Below are positions 18,259 to 26,238 of a DNA stretch of 64,000 nucleotides, one piece after another. This DNA is from Treponema_I sp045599005 (GTDB lineage: Bacteria > Spirochaetota > Spirochaetia > Treponematales > Treponemataceae). Both the position numbers and the translations under genes were made by a program. How positions within the stretch are numbered: the stretch's first letter is position 1; each line of letters opens with the position of its first letter. The notes beneath the pieces are model-generated. The model searched no databases and was not told the DNA's origin. It saw nothing but the letters and a program-made list of their open reading frames with translations. The stretch is taken from NCBI GenBank assembly GCA_045599005.1, contig JAZRVF010000025.1:1-64000 (forward strand), in the 5' to 3' direction.

Positions 18259-19494
18259 ATGTCAGTTTCACCTCAGATTGTGCAGGCAATGGAAGGTTCC
18301 TCTTTTATCAGAAAAATGTTCGAGGAGGGAATTGCCCTCAAGAAAAAATATGGCGAAGACAAGGTTTTCGATTTTTCCATCGGAAACCCTGATCTTGATC
18401 CGCCGGAAGATGTGCTTAAGGCAATCAGGGAGACAGCCCTTGACGAAGCTAAAGGTGTTCACGGCTACATGCCGAATCCCGGTTATCCTGAGACCCGTGC
18501 CGCCATTGCGGAGAAGGTGAGTCTTGAACAGGGACTTGAGGGAGATGAAGCGCTTTCTTTCAATAATGTGGTCATGTCCACCGGAGCCGCTGGTGCGCTC
18601 AACTGTGTCTTCAAATCAATTCTTTCTCCCGGTGACAACATTGTGGTCATTGCGCCTTTTTTTGTTGAATACCGCAGTTATGCCGCAAATCACGGCGGAA
18701 TTCTTGTTCCTGTCTCCGCAAAACCCGATTTTTCAATCGACATTGACGCTGTTGCAGCAAAACTTGACGAAAAAACTGCCGCGGTGCTCATCAACTCACC
18801 CAACAATCCCACCGGAAAAGTTTATTCCGACGATGATATAAAAGCTCTTGCCGCCGCACTGGAGGCCCACGGAAAGAAATGCGGAAGAAAACCCTGGCTC
18901 ATCGCAGACGAACCTTACCGGAACATCATTTACGGCGGACGTCATGTGGCCCCTGTCTTCCAGTATTACGATGATGCGGTTGTTGTCTCATCTTTTGCAA
19001 AGGATCTCAGTCTGCCGGGTGAGCGTATCGGTTACATTGCCGTAAATCCTTCCGCTGCTGATGCAAAAGTGTTCATCGATGCCTGCGCCTACACAACAAG
19101 AACTCTGGGCTACGTAAATGCTCCCGGATTCTTCCAGCGTGTCATTGCGAAATGCTGGAACGCACAGGCTGATTATTCCTCCTATGAGAAACGCCGGGAC
19201 GCACTTACTGCGGTGATGAAAAACGCCGGCATTGAATATGCGGAACCGGAAGGCGCTTTCTACCTTTTCTGCAAGGTTCCCCAGCCGAAGCCAGGCTCCG
19301 AAGGTGAGGCTGCTGTTAAAGCCGGTAAGACTCTTGACGGTGCATTCTGCGATCATCTCAAGAAGTACAACATTCTGGGCGTTCCCGGAAGCGGTTTCGG
19401 ATGTGCCGGCTATATCCGTCTTGCTTACTGCTGCTCAATGAAGACAATTGAGAATTCCCGTGATTCTTTTGCCCTTGCCGTAAAAGAATGGTAA
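18259..19494 (+). CDS. Class I/II PLP-dependent aminotransferase
   Basis: A 411-residue fold-type I aminotransferase. DFSIGNPDLDPPEDV opens the substrate domain; SPNNPTGKVYSDDD, the cofactor-stacking LIADEPYRNIIYGG and SSFAKDLSLPGERIG with the PLP-binding lysine are all present. The C-terminal YIRLAYC arginine should bind the substrate carboxylate. Substrate specificity cannot be read; aspartate/alanine-type transamination is plausible. ATG 18259 has AAGGA eight bases upstream, and the predicted promoter makes the upstream ATGs unlikely. glgA follows after 27 nt. Confidence 0.9.
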   Translation: MSVSPQIVQAMEGSSFIRKMFEEGIALKKKYGEDKVFDFSIGNPDLDPPEDVLKAIRETALDEAKGVHGYMPNPGYPETRAAIAEKVSLEQGLEGDEALSFNNVVMSTGAAGALNCVFKSILSPGDNIVVIAPFFVEYRSYAANHGGILVPVSAKPDFSIDIDAVAAKLDEKTAAVLINSPNNPTGKVYSDDDIKALAAALEAHGKKCGRKPWLIADEPYRNIIYGGRHVAPVFQYYDDAVVVSSFAKDLSLPGERIGYIAVNPSAADAKVFIDACAYTTRTLGYVNAPGFFQRVIAKCWNAQADYSSYEKRRDALTAVMKNAGIEYAEPEGAFYLFCKVPQPKPGSEGEAAVKAGKTLDGAFCDHLKKYNILGVPGSGFGCAGYIRLAYCCSMKTIENSRDSFALAVKEW

Positions 19495-19521
19495 GTAAAT
19501 TATGTTAGGAGGAGTGAAAAT

Positions 19522-20988
19522 ATGAAAATTCTGATGGTTTCTTCCGAAGTGGTTCCTTTTGCCAAGACCGGCGGACTTGCTGATGCGGTTTCTGCCCTGT
19601 CAATTGCTCTTGAGAAAATCGGTCATGAAGTAAAAGTCATCATGCCCCGTTATTACAAAATCAACAGAGACAAACTTGAGAAGCTTGATGAGCCGCTGGG
19701 AATCCCCTACGGAGCAGGTGAGGCCTGGACAGCTGTCTACAAGTCAGTTCTTCCCGGGTCAAAAGGCATAGAAGTTTATTTTGTTGATCACGAGGCATGT
19801 TTCGGCCGCGACGGTATTTACGGAACACCTCAGGAGACAGACTTTCACGACAATCCTCTCCGTTTCTCAGTGCTCTGTCATGGTGCCTTCCAGCTCTGCC
19901 GGAAACTCCAGTGGACTCCTGACATTGTGCATGCCCACGACTGGTCAGCTGCTCTTGCGCCTGTCCTTCTTAAATATAATGAAAAGTACAACGGCTTTGA
20001 AAAGACAGCCAGTGTTTTCACCATCCATAACCTTGGTTACCAGGGTGTTTATGGAAAGCACAACTATCCTCTTATGGGTCTTGACTGGGCTCACTTCTAT
20101 TCAGCCGGATTCGAGGATTTTGACCGCATGAACTTCCTTAAAGCGGGTATCGTTTCCTCAGATGAGATAACAACTGTTTCTCCAACCTACGCAAAGGAGA
20201 TCCAGTGTCCTGAATACGGTTTCCGCCTTGACGGAATCCTCCGCCACAGAAATTCTGACCTTACAGGAATTCTTAACGGAGTTGATACGGAAGTCTGGAA
20301 TCCTTCAAAAGACAAGAAAATCCCTGTGCAGTACACAGCGCGCACAATCAAGAAAAAACTTGAGGACAAGAAAGCACTGCAGGAACGGATGGGACTGCCT
20401 GTGGATCCCGATGTGCCGCTTTTCGGAATCATTACCCGTCTTGCGGACCAGAAGGGAATTGCGGAACTTTTTGCACCTTCCTTCGGCTGCGCATACCAGA
20501 TGTGTTCAGAGATGAAGATCCAGATGGTTGTTCTTGGAAGCGGAGAAGCCTGGTGTGAGGATGAGCTGCGTTCTCTTGAGTCAAAGCTGCCCAACTTCAA
20601 GGCTTATGTCGGTTATGATGATGCTCTCAGTCACCTGATTGAGGCAGGAAGTGATTTCTTCATCATGCCCTCTAAATACGAGCCCTGCGGACTTAACCAG
20701 ATGTATTCACTTCTGTACGGAACCCTGCCCATTGTCCGCGCTACAGGCGGTCTTGCTGACACTGTCCAGAACTACAATCAGGAAACCGGTGATGGAACAG
20801 GTTTCGTCCTTCAGGATCTTACGCCCCGCAGTATCTATGACACTGTCGGCTGGGCGGTCTACGCATGGTACAACAGGCGCGAGCACATTGAGGCCATGAA
20901 GGTTCGCGGAATGAAGCAGAAGTTCGGCTGGGACGAATCCGCGAAAGCTTACGAAGATGTTTACCGGCGGGCTTTAAGCAAGGTCTGA
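19522..20988 (+). CDS. glgA: Glycogen synthase GlgA (ADP-glucose type, GT5)
   Basis: Extends alpha-1,4-glucan from ADP-glucose. The 488-residue GT-B enzyme starts MKILMVSSEVVPFAKTGGLADAV, with the KTGGL donor loop, followed by HAHDWSAAL and FTIHNLGYQGVYG. In the C-terminal domain GIITRLADQKGI, MPSKYEPCGLNQMYSLLYG (paired glutamate region) and RATGGLADTV are complete. A perfect AGGAGG precedes the ATG. It shares a transcript with the upstream aminotransferase and is closed by a strong terminator at 21005. It suggests storage of carbon as glycogen. Confidence 0.96.
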   Translation: MKILMVSSEVVPFAKTGGLADAVSALSIALEKIGHEVKVIMPRYYKINRDKLEKLDEPLGIPYGAGEAWTAVYKSVLPGSKGIEVYFVDHEACFGRDGIYGTPQETDFHDNPLRFSVLCHGAFQLCRKLQWTPDIVHAHDWSAALAPVLLKYNEKYNGFEKTASVFTIHNLGYQGVYGKHNYPLMGLDWAHFYSAGFEDFDRMNFLKAGIVSSDEITTVSPTYAKEIQCPEYGFRLDGILRHRNSDLTGILNGVDTEVWNPSKDKKIPVQYTARTIKKKLEDKKALQERMGLPVDPDVPLFGIITRLADQKGIAELFAPSFGCAYQMCSEMKIQMVVLGSGEAWCEDELRSLESKLPNFKAYVGYDDALSHLIEAGSDFFIMPSKYEPCGLNQMYSLLYGTLPIVRATGGLADTVQNYNQETGDGTGFVLQDLTPRSIYDTVGWAVYAWYNRREHIEAMKVRGMKQKFGWDESAKAYEDVYRRALSKV

Positions 20989-21004
20989 TGACTGTGTAGG
21001 AATG

Positions 21005-21039
21005 GCGTGGTGATTCTGTTGTCACCGCGCTTTTTTTTT
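21005..21039 (+). terminator. Intrinsic terminator between glgA and the AAA gene
   Basis: A 9-bp stem (21005-21013 with 21022-21030, one G-U pair), an 8-base loop and nine T residues (21031-21039). It lies only 15 bases before the start codon of the next gene, so that gene is probably expressed by readthrough or from a promoter overlapping glgA. AATGGC precedes the stem, as in the glnA and amt leaders, but its flanks cannot pair, so I treat this as an ordinary terminator. Confidence 0.85.
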
Positions 21040-21054
21040 GGTAAATTTATTTCC

Positions 21055-22200
21055 ATGAAATACAGACAGAAAAAAATCCTTGTTCTTGCGGCGGCAGTTC
21101 TTTGTCTTGCCGCGGCCACTTACTTCCTTTTCTTTGCAGACAAAGGCAATTACTCATCCTATCCGGATTTCCGCTCCCTTCTGAGCCAGGGGCAGATTTC
21201 ATCGGTCTCCATTTCTGAAGATGCCATCCGTTTCACCTGCTGCGACGGCAGCTCATTCTACACGGACAATCCTCAGTCCCCGACTCTGTACGAGGAACTC
21301 CTTCTTTCCGGCATTGAAGTAAAGAAGGAACGGAACATTGAAGGAATCATTTCCCTGATTTTCGACCTGATTTTCTACGGAATCTTTATCGGTGTCTTTG
21401 CCGTTGTCTTCTCAAAGTTCATCAGTCCAAACACTTTCAAGGCTGTGAACAATACAGGCGTAACTTTCAAGGACATTGTGGGCATGGACGGCCTCAAGAA
21501 AGACATGATGCAGATTGCTGACATTATGAAAAACCCGAAGAAATATGCGGGCCGGGGAATCCGTCTGCCGAAGGGTGTTCTTCTTGAGGGTGCGCCCGGT
21601 AACGGTAAGACTCTTTTTGCCCGTGCTCTGGCCGGTGAATGCGGGGTTCCCTTCATTCCTGCGAAAGCAACGGATTTTGAAAGCATGTTCATGGCGATCG
21701 GACCTCTTAAGGTGAAGCTTCTTTTCAAGAAAGCACGCCGCCGGGCTCCATGTATTGTCTTTATCGATGAATTTGACGGAATCGGTACAAAACGCAATTA
21801 TTCAGGCAGTGCGATAGAAACTGAGAATACACGCATTGTGACCGCAATGCTCAATGAACTGGACGGTTTCACACCAAACAGCGGTATTCTTGTTCTGGCG
21901 GCTACAAACAGTCTGCAGGCACTTGATCCGGCCCTGGTCCGTCCCGGCCGTTTTGACGCGAAATACACAGTGCCTTATCCTGGCAAACAGGACCGCATTG
22001 ATCTCTGCCGGTTTTATATGCAGGACAAGAATGCTGTCCCTGAATGTACTCCCGAGATTCTTGCCCCGCTTTTTGAAGGCCGTAGCGCCGCATTCCTTGA
22101 AAGTGTGCTTAACAGGGCAAGTCTCATTGCCCGCCAGAATGACCGTGATGCCTTTGATGTTTCCGATGTTAAGGCTGCCATAAAAGAAAACAGGGAATAA
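21055..22200 (+). CDS. FtsH-like AAA+ ATPase lacking the protease domain
   Basis: A 381-residue membrane AAA protein. The N-terminus follows FtsH: a membrane helix (about 7-25), a small extracytoplasmic domain beginning YSSYPDFRSLLSQGQISSV and a second helix (about 98-122). The AAA module has Walker A GAPGNGKT, a pore region reading MFMAIG where FtsH has MFVGVG, Walker B CIVFIDEFDGIG and second-region arginines in DPALVRPGRFDAKY. It ends soon after the small helical domain; the M41 zinc protease part with HEXXH is absent. It may act as an unfoldase or as a partner of a complete FtsH. ATG 21055 has no good ribosome site. ligA starts 4 nt after its stop. Confidence 0.85.
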   Translation: MKYRQKKILVLAAAVLCLAAATYFLFFADKGNYSSYPDFRSLLSQGQISSVSISEDAIRFTCCDGSSFYTDNPQSPTLYEELLLSGIEVKKERNIEGIISLIFDLIFYGIFIGVFAVVFSKFISPNTFKAVNNTGVTFKDIVGMDGLKKDMMQIADIMKNPKKYAGRGIRLPKGVLLEGAPGNGKTLFARALAGECGVPFIPAKATDFESMFMAIGPLKVKLLFKKARRRAPCIVFIDEFDGIGTKRNYSGSAIETENTRIVTAMLNELDGFTPNSGILVLAATNSLQALDPALVRPGRFDAKYTVPYPGKQDRIDLCRFYMQDKNAVPECTPEILAPLFEGRSAAFLESVLNRASLIARQNDRDAFDVSDVKAAIKENRE

Positions 22201-22204
22201 CTGA

Positions 22205-24199
22205 ATGAACAAGAACCGTATTGCAGAACTTGAGGCACTTGTAAAACGCTACCAGAAATCCTATTACATGGGCGAGGGTGAGATTTCCGATGCGGAATTT
22301 GACGCACTGTGGGATGAACTCCGTTCTCTTGATCCGGACAATCCGGTTTTTTCAGCAGTCGGTTCTGACAGGGCTGAGGATTACGGGTCTGACCGGGATT
22401 CCTCTAATTTTGCCAAGGCAAGACACAGAATTCCCATGGGCAGTCAGGAGAAGGCTGCAAATCCGGAACAGTTTTTTGCCTGGGCCCTTAAACATCCTTA
22501 CACTGAATATCTTGTTGAATACAAACTTGACGGTGCCAGCCTTGAACTTCAGTATGACCAGGGAAAACTTGTCCGTGCCGTGACCCGCGGTGACGGCGAG
22601 ACCGGTGATGACATAACACGCAATGCAATGAAGATGCAGGGCGTTGTCAAAGATCTTGGCGCACCATACACAGGCGGTGTGCGCGGTGAGGTGATCATGT
22701 CCCATGAAGTGCACAGAAAGCATTTCTCCGACAAGGCAAACTGCCGTAATGCCGCCAACGGACTTATGAAGCGCAAGGACGGTGAGAAATCCGAGTTTCT
22801 GAAAGTCATCTGTTATGACGCTTTCTTTACTGATCTTGGCGGGGCTGCCGCGCCCTTTGCTGATGAGGAGCAGAAAATGCTCTGGCTTGAGAAGACCGGC
22901 TTTGCTGTTTCTCCCCTAAAAATCTGTGATTCTGCGGAAGCTGTTGTTGACTACCGCTCGGAAGTGATGGAGAAACGCCCATCCCTTGATTATGATATTG
23001 ACGGCCTTGTCATAAAGAACAGGACCATTGACATGGACGATGCCTCCCGTGCCCGCCCTGACAAACAGATTGCCTTCAAGTTCAGTCTTGAGGAAGCGGT
23101 CTCAGTGCTAAGGAATGTGGTCTGGAATGAAAACGGGGCAACTTATACCCCTGTGGCCGAGTTTGACACGGTTGAACTTGCCGGGACAAAGGTCTCACGG
23201 GCCAGTCTTTCAAACCCCAACACCATCCGTGACCTGGAACTGGTGATCGGAAGCCATGTTGTGGTGACAAAGCGTGGCGAGATCATACCCAAGATTGAAC
23301 GGATTGTAAAAGTTGACGGAAGGCCGGTGCGTGAGGAGATGCCTCCTGCACCGGGAGAACTTTTTGCAGCGGCCGGGGACTGTGCTGTTCCCATGCCGGA
23401 GACATGTTCTGTCTGCGGTGCAAAACTTGTGAATGAAGGCACGCGGCTTTACTGCCCCAATAAAAGCTGCTCAAAGCGTGTGCTGCACCGGCTTGAGAAG
23501 TGGGTGGGCACCATTGATATCCGGGATCTTGGCACCACACTAATCCATGACCTTTTTGAGGCCGGCGCTGTAAGAAGCATATATGATCTTTACGGCCTTA
23601 CAGAATCAGTTCTTGCAGGCTTTTTTCTGAACGAGGAAAGCCTTGAGAAAGACAAAGTCTCTCTTGGTGCCCGCAAAGTTTTCGCATCAATCCAGAACAG
23701 CCGCAATGTAAGTCTCGGGCAGTTCATCGCCGGTTTTGACATTGAAGGTATCGGCGAGACCATGGTTGATAAGCTTGTTGAAGCCGGTTTTGATTCTCTT
23801 GAGAAACTTCTTGATGCCACGGAAGAATCAATTGCGGGAGTCTTCGGTTTTGCGGAGATCACAGCAAGGACTCTTGTGCAGGGACTTGAGGAAAACCGGG
23901 AAGAGATGGAGAGGCTCACCGGTGAAGGAATAATCACCATAAAAAAAGCGGATATGTCAGGTGGAAAACTTTACGGACTCAGTTTCTGCTTTACGGGAGA
24001 GCTTCTTACCATGAAGCGCAGCCAGGCTGAGGCAATTGTAAAATCTCTTGGAGGCTCTGCAAAATCCTCAGTGGTGAAAGGACTCAGTTACCTTGTCACA
24101 AATGATACAGGAAGCGGTTCCTCAAAGAATCAGAAAGCCGCGAAACTGGGCATTCCCGTGATTGACGAAAAGGCTTTTCTTGCCCTCTGCGGTGATTAG
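22205..24199 (+). CDS. ligA: NAD-dependent DNA ligase LigA
   Basis: Seals nicks using NAD. The 664-residue protein has the adenylation-domain motif YKLDG with the nucleotidyl lysine (about residue 105) and DIDGLVIKN. An OB domain follows with SHVVVTKRGEIIPKI, then a four-cysteine zinc motif (CSVCGAKL and CPNKSC), helix-hairpin-helix repeats and a C-terminal BRCT domain (LSFCFTGELLTMKRSQAE). The N-terminal part is more divergent than usual (RIPMGSQEKA in place of the common P-M-x-S-L segment) but all catalytic elements are there. It follows the AAA gene in an apparent two-gene operon. Confidence 0.93.
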   Translation: MNKNRIAELEALVKRYQKSYYMGEGEISDAEFDALWDELRSLDPDNPVFSAVGSDRAEDYGSDRDSSNFAKARHRIPMGSQEKAANPEQFFAWALKHPYTEYLVEYKLDGASLELQYDQGKLVRAVTRGDGETGDDITRNAMKMQGVVKDLGAPYTGGVRGEVIMSHEVHRKHFSDKANCRNAANGLMKRKDGEKSEFLKVICYDAFFTDLGGAAAPFADEEQKMLWLEKTGFAVSPLKICDSAEAVVDYRSEVMEKRPSLDYDIDGLVIKNRTIDMDDASRARPDKQIAFKFSLEEAVSVLRNVVWNENGATYTPVAEFDTVELAGTKVSRASLSNPNTIRDLELVIGSHVVVTKRGEIIPKIERIVKVDGRPVREEMPPAPGELFAAAGDCAVPMPETCSVCGAKLVNEGTRLYCPNKSCSKRVLHRLEKWVGTIDIRDLGTTLIHDLFEAGAVRSIYDLYGLTESVLAGFFLNEESLEKDKVSLGARKVFASIQNSRNVSLGQFIAGFDIEGIGETMVDKLVEAGFDSLEKLLDATEESIAGVFGFAEITARTLVQGLEENREEMERLTGEGIITIKKADMSGGKLYGLSFCFTGELLTMKRSQAEAIVKSLGGSAKSSVVKGLSYLVTNDTGSGSSKNQKAAKLGIPVIDEKAFLALCGD

Positions 24200-24207
24200 A
24201 CCTGCGC

Positions 24208-24291
24208 TTGCACAAAAAACGCGTAGTTGATATAGTTAACGAAACAGGCAATGGCGCTTGGTTCCACAGGGGACTGGGCGTCTTTTTTTTT
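24208..24291 (+). promoter_or_regulatory. glnA promoter and ANTAR-type antiterminator leader
   Basis: A near-consensus promoter, TTGCAC (24208-24213) and TATAGT (24231-24236) with exactly 17 bases between, should start transcripts near 24243. The hairpin CAGGC[AATGGC]GCTTG at 24245-24260 follows at once; its six-base loop has A at position 1 and G at position 4, the ANTAR-target signature. Its 3' half overlaps the 5' arm of a 13-bp terminator stem (24253-24265 with 24270-24282) followed by nine T. The two folds exclude each other, so protein binding to the small hairpin would allow readthrough into glnA. Confidence 0.85.
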
Positions 24292-24311
24292 GGCGCCGAT
24301 AGGAGAAATCA

Positions 24312-25514
24312 ATGAAATACACAAAAGAAGAAGTACTTGAATATATCAGACAGGATGACGTGCGTTTTGTCCGTCTTGCCTTCTGTGACTTCAACGGAAA
24401 ACAGAAGAACATGGCTATTCAGCCCTGCGAACTGGAACGCGCTTTTGAGGAAGGTATTTCTTTTGACGCCAGTGCGATCTCCGGCTTTACAGACGAGGTT
24501 GCATCAGATCTTTTCCTGTTTCCAGTTCCATCAACACTTACAGTCCTTCCCTGGCGAAGCATGCAGGGCAAGGTTGTCCGTATGTTCTGCGAGATCCGCC
24601 ACCCTGACGGAACAGTTTTTGCGAAAGATTCCCGCTCCATGCTCAACCGTGCTGAGAAAGCCGCTAAAGACATGGGACTTGATGTGAAAATCGGCAGTGA
24701 GCTTGAATTCTACCTTTTCAAGACTGACGAGAAAGGTGAACCTACAAAAGTCCCCTTTGACAAAGCCGGTTACATGGATGTGGCACCGGAAGACCGTGGC
24801 GAGAACGTGCGCCGCGAGATATGTCAGTATCTCTCCCAGATGGATATCATCCCTGAGGCTTCTCATCATGAGGAAGGTCCCGGCCAGAATGAGATTGACT
24901 TCCGTTATTCAAGTCCCCTTAAAGCCGGTGACAATGTTATGAACTTCAAGTCTGTCGTAATGGCAGTCGCTGATAAATCAGGTCTTGTGGCGGATTTCGG
25001 TCCGAAACCCCTTGAGGACAGAAGCGGAAACGGTTTCCACATCAATATCTCCATTTACAAAGATGATGTTTCTGCAGAAGAGCAGGATGAACTCCGCTAT
25101 CAGTTCATGGCAGGAATACTTAATCATATTGAGGAGATAACCTATTTTCTTAATCCCTGCGAAGAATCCTATCTCCGGCTCGGAAAATTCAAGGCACCGC
25201 GTTACATCACCTGGTCAAAGGAAAACCGCAGCCAGCTGGTCCGTGTTCCTGCCTCAAAAAGTGAGGAACACCGCCGCATGGAAGTCCGTTCCCCTGATCC
25301 CTCTGCAAATCCTTATCTGTGTTTTGCAATGCTTATTTATGCAGGTCTTGACGGCATTGAGAAGAAAATGGACCGGGGCGAGCCTGTGAACGAAAACCTT
25401 TACACAGCGGGACCGGAAATTACAGACCACCTCAGAAAGATTCCCGAAACACTTAAAGAAGCCCGTGAGATTGCGGAAAAAAGTCCTTTTGTCCAGTCAG
25501 TTCTTGGTAAGTAA
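24312..25514 (+). CDS. glnA: Glutamine synthetase, type I
   Basis: Makes glutamine from glutamate, ammonia and ATP. The 400-residue protein has the beta-grasp N-terminus (VRFVRLAFCDFNGKQKNMAI), KIGSELEFYLF with metal ligands, ASHHEEGPGQNEIDFRYS, GNGFHINISI and RVPASKSEEHRRMEVRSPDPSANPYLCF near the end. It is shorter than classical GSI enzymes (about 440-470), mainly through loop trimming, and shows no adenylylation-type tyrosine loop, so control by adenylylation is unlikely. GGAG at 24302 gives the ribosome site. The ANTAR gene follows after 12 nt, and the leader predicts control by antitermination. Confidence 0.93.
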   Translation: MKYTKEEVLEYIRQDDVRFVRLAFCDFNGKQKNMAIQPCELERAFEEGISFDASAISGFTDEVASDLFLFPVPSTLTVLPWRSMQGKVVRMFCEIRHPDGTVFAKDSRSMLNRAEKAAKDMGLDVKIGSELEFYLFKTDEKGEPTKVPFDKAGYMDVAPEDRGENVRREICQYLSQMDIIPEASHHEEGPGQNEIDFRYSSPLKAGDNVMNFKSVVMAVADKSGLVADFGPKPLEDRSGNGFHINISIYKDDVSAEEQDELRYQFMAGILNHIEEITYFLNPCEESYLRLGKFKAPRYITWSKENRSQLVRVPASKSEEHRRMEVRSPDPSANPYLCFAMLIYAGLDGIEKKMDRGEPVNENLYTAGPEITDHLRKIPETLKEAREIAEKSPFVQSVLGK

Positions 25515-25526
25515 CAGGATTTTCAG

Positions 25527-26105
25527 ATGGCAAGTATGAGAAGCCTTAAGAAAGTATTGATTGTTTCTGAAAACAAGGCCTTTTACGAAAGCATGAGGAT
25601 GGTTCTTCCGCCTGATGAATTCGAGTCCACACTGGCTGTCAGCGGTGGTGAGGCAAGAAGATTCATGGTGAGCCGGGATTTTGACATCCTGGTGATCAAT
25701 GCGCCTCTCTCTGATGAACACGGGCTTTCTTTTGCGGCGGATTTTGTTGACACACATATGGGAATTCTTCTGGTCTGTCCTCCCGAAAGTTACGAGGGGC
25801 TTGCAGCGGAAGGCGAGGAACAGGGAATTGTGGTGCTTTCAGGAAGCAATCCTCCGGCCTTTGTGTATGTCGCGGTCAAGATGCTTTCAAGTGTTGTGAT
25901 GAGGCTTCAGCGGATGGAGCAGAAAAACCGGAGCCTTCAGGAAAAAATGGAGGACATCCGCATTGTGAACAAGGCAAAATGGGCTCTTATTGACAGAAAG
26001 AACATGTCAGAGGCAGAAGCCCATAAATATATTGAGAAAATGGCTATGAACCGGCGGGTTTCCCGTAAGGAAGTGGCTGAGATGATTCTAGACATGCTGG
26101 ACTGA
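25527..26105 (+). CDS. ANTAR-domain antitermination regulator with pseudo-receiver domain
   Basis: A 192-residue RNA-binding antiterminator. Residues 8-115 form a response-regulator-like domain, but the acidic pocket reads S14-E15 and the phospho-acceptor position is N58 in DILVINAPLSDEHG, so normal phosphorylation is not possible. A short coiled coil follows (about 115-140), then the ANTAR domain: NKAKWALIDRKNMSEAEAHKYIEKMAMNRRVSRKEVAEMIL. Known ANTAR proteins (AmiR, NasR, EutV) bind hairpins with A1/G4 hexaloops and stop terminator formation. Nine matching sites lie in this window before nitrogen genes, which makes them its probable targets. A glnA-ANTAR gene pair with an antiterminator role has precedent in clostridia. 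Confidence 0.92.
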   Translation: MASMRSLKKVLIVSENKAFYESMRMVLPPDEFESTLAVSGGEARRFMVSRDFDILVINAPLSDEHGLSFAADFVDTHMGILLVCPPESYEGLAAEGEEQGIVVLSGSNPPAFVYVAVKMLSSVVMRLQRMEQKNRSLQEKMEDIRIVNKAKWALIDRKNMSEAEAHKYIEKMAMNRRVSRKEVAEMILDMLD

Positions 26106-26123
26106 ACAGGTCCTGCATTCTTT

Positions 26124-26168
26124 CAGGCAGAGACGCTTGGCTTATACTGGCGGAGTGTCTTTTTTTTT
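26124..26168 (+). promoter_or_regulatory. carA leader: ANTAR-type hairpin and terminator
   Basis: Hairpin CAGGC[AGAGAC]GCTTG at 26124-26139 has the A1/G4 six-base loop. It overlaps the 5' arm (26131-26138) of a terminator whose 3' arm is 26153-26160, followed by nine T (26160-26168). Stem letters are the same as in the glnA leader while the loop differs. The unit begins 18 bases after the ANTAR stop, so it can gate readthrough from glnA; only a weak promoter (TAGACA at 26089) is visible. The 70 bases from here to carA contain a repeated GCGGAAGCGGA(A/G)CAA motif (26183 and 26214). Confidence 0.8.
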
Positions 26169-26238
26169 GTTCAGGACCCCCTGCGGAAGCGGAGCAATGC
26201 AGAAGGTACACCAGCGGAAGCGGAACAAGGAAGAATTT

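Noticed and set aside
18107..18289. N-terminal extension of the minus-strand membrane protein gene
   Set aside because: It overlaps the divergent aminotransferase promoter and start region and shows no protein-like features; ATG 18106 gives a clean N-terminal membrane helix.
20990..21039. AATGGC before the glgA terminator as a tenth ANTAR-type site
   Set aside because: The six bases match the glnA and amt loops and sit in the same place relative to the terminator, but the flanks (GTAGG and GTGGT) cannot pair, so there is no hairpin. At most a decayed site.
24240..24310. Glutamine riboswitch or T-box control of the nitrogen leaders
   Set aside because: The leaders are too short for a T-box, lack the T-box core and specifier features, and do not show a conserved aptamer beyond the small hexaloop hairpin; the A1/G4 loop plus the ANTAR gene explain them better.
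26137..26238. N-terminal extension of carA
   Set aside because: The frame translates the terminator T run and low-complexity leader; ATG 26239 has a ribosome site and the family N-terminus.
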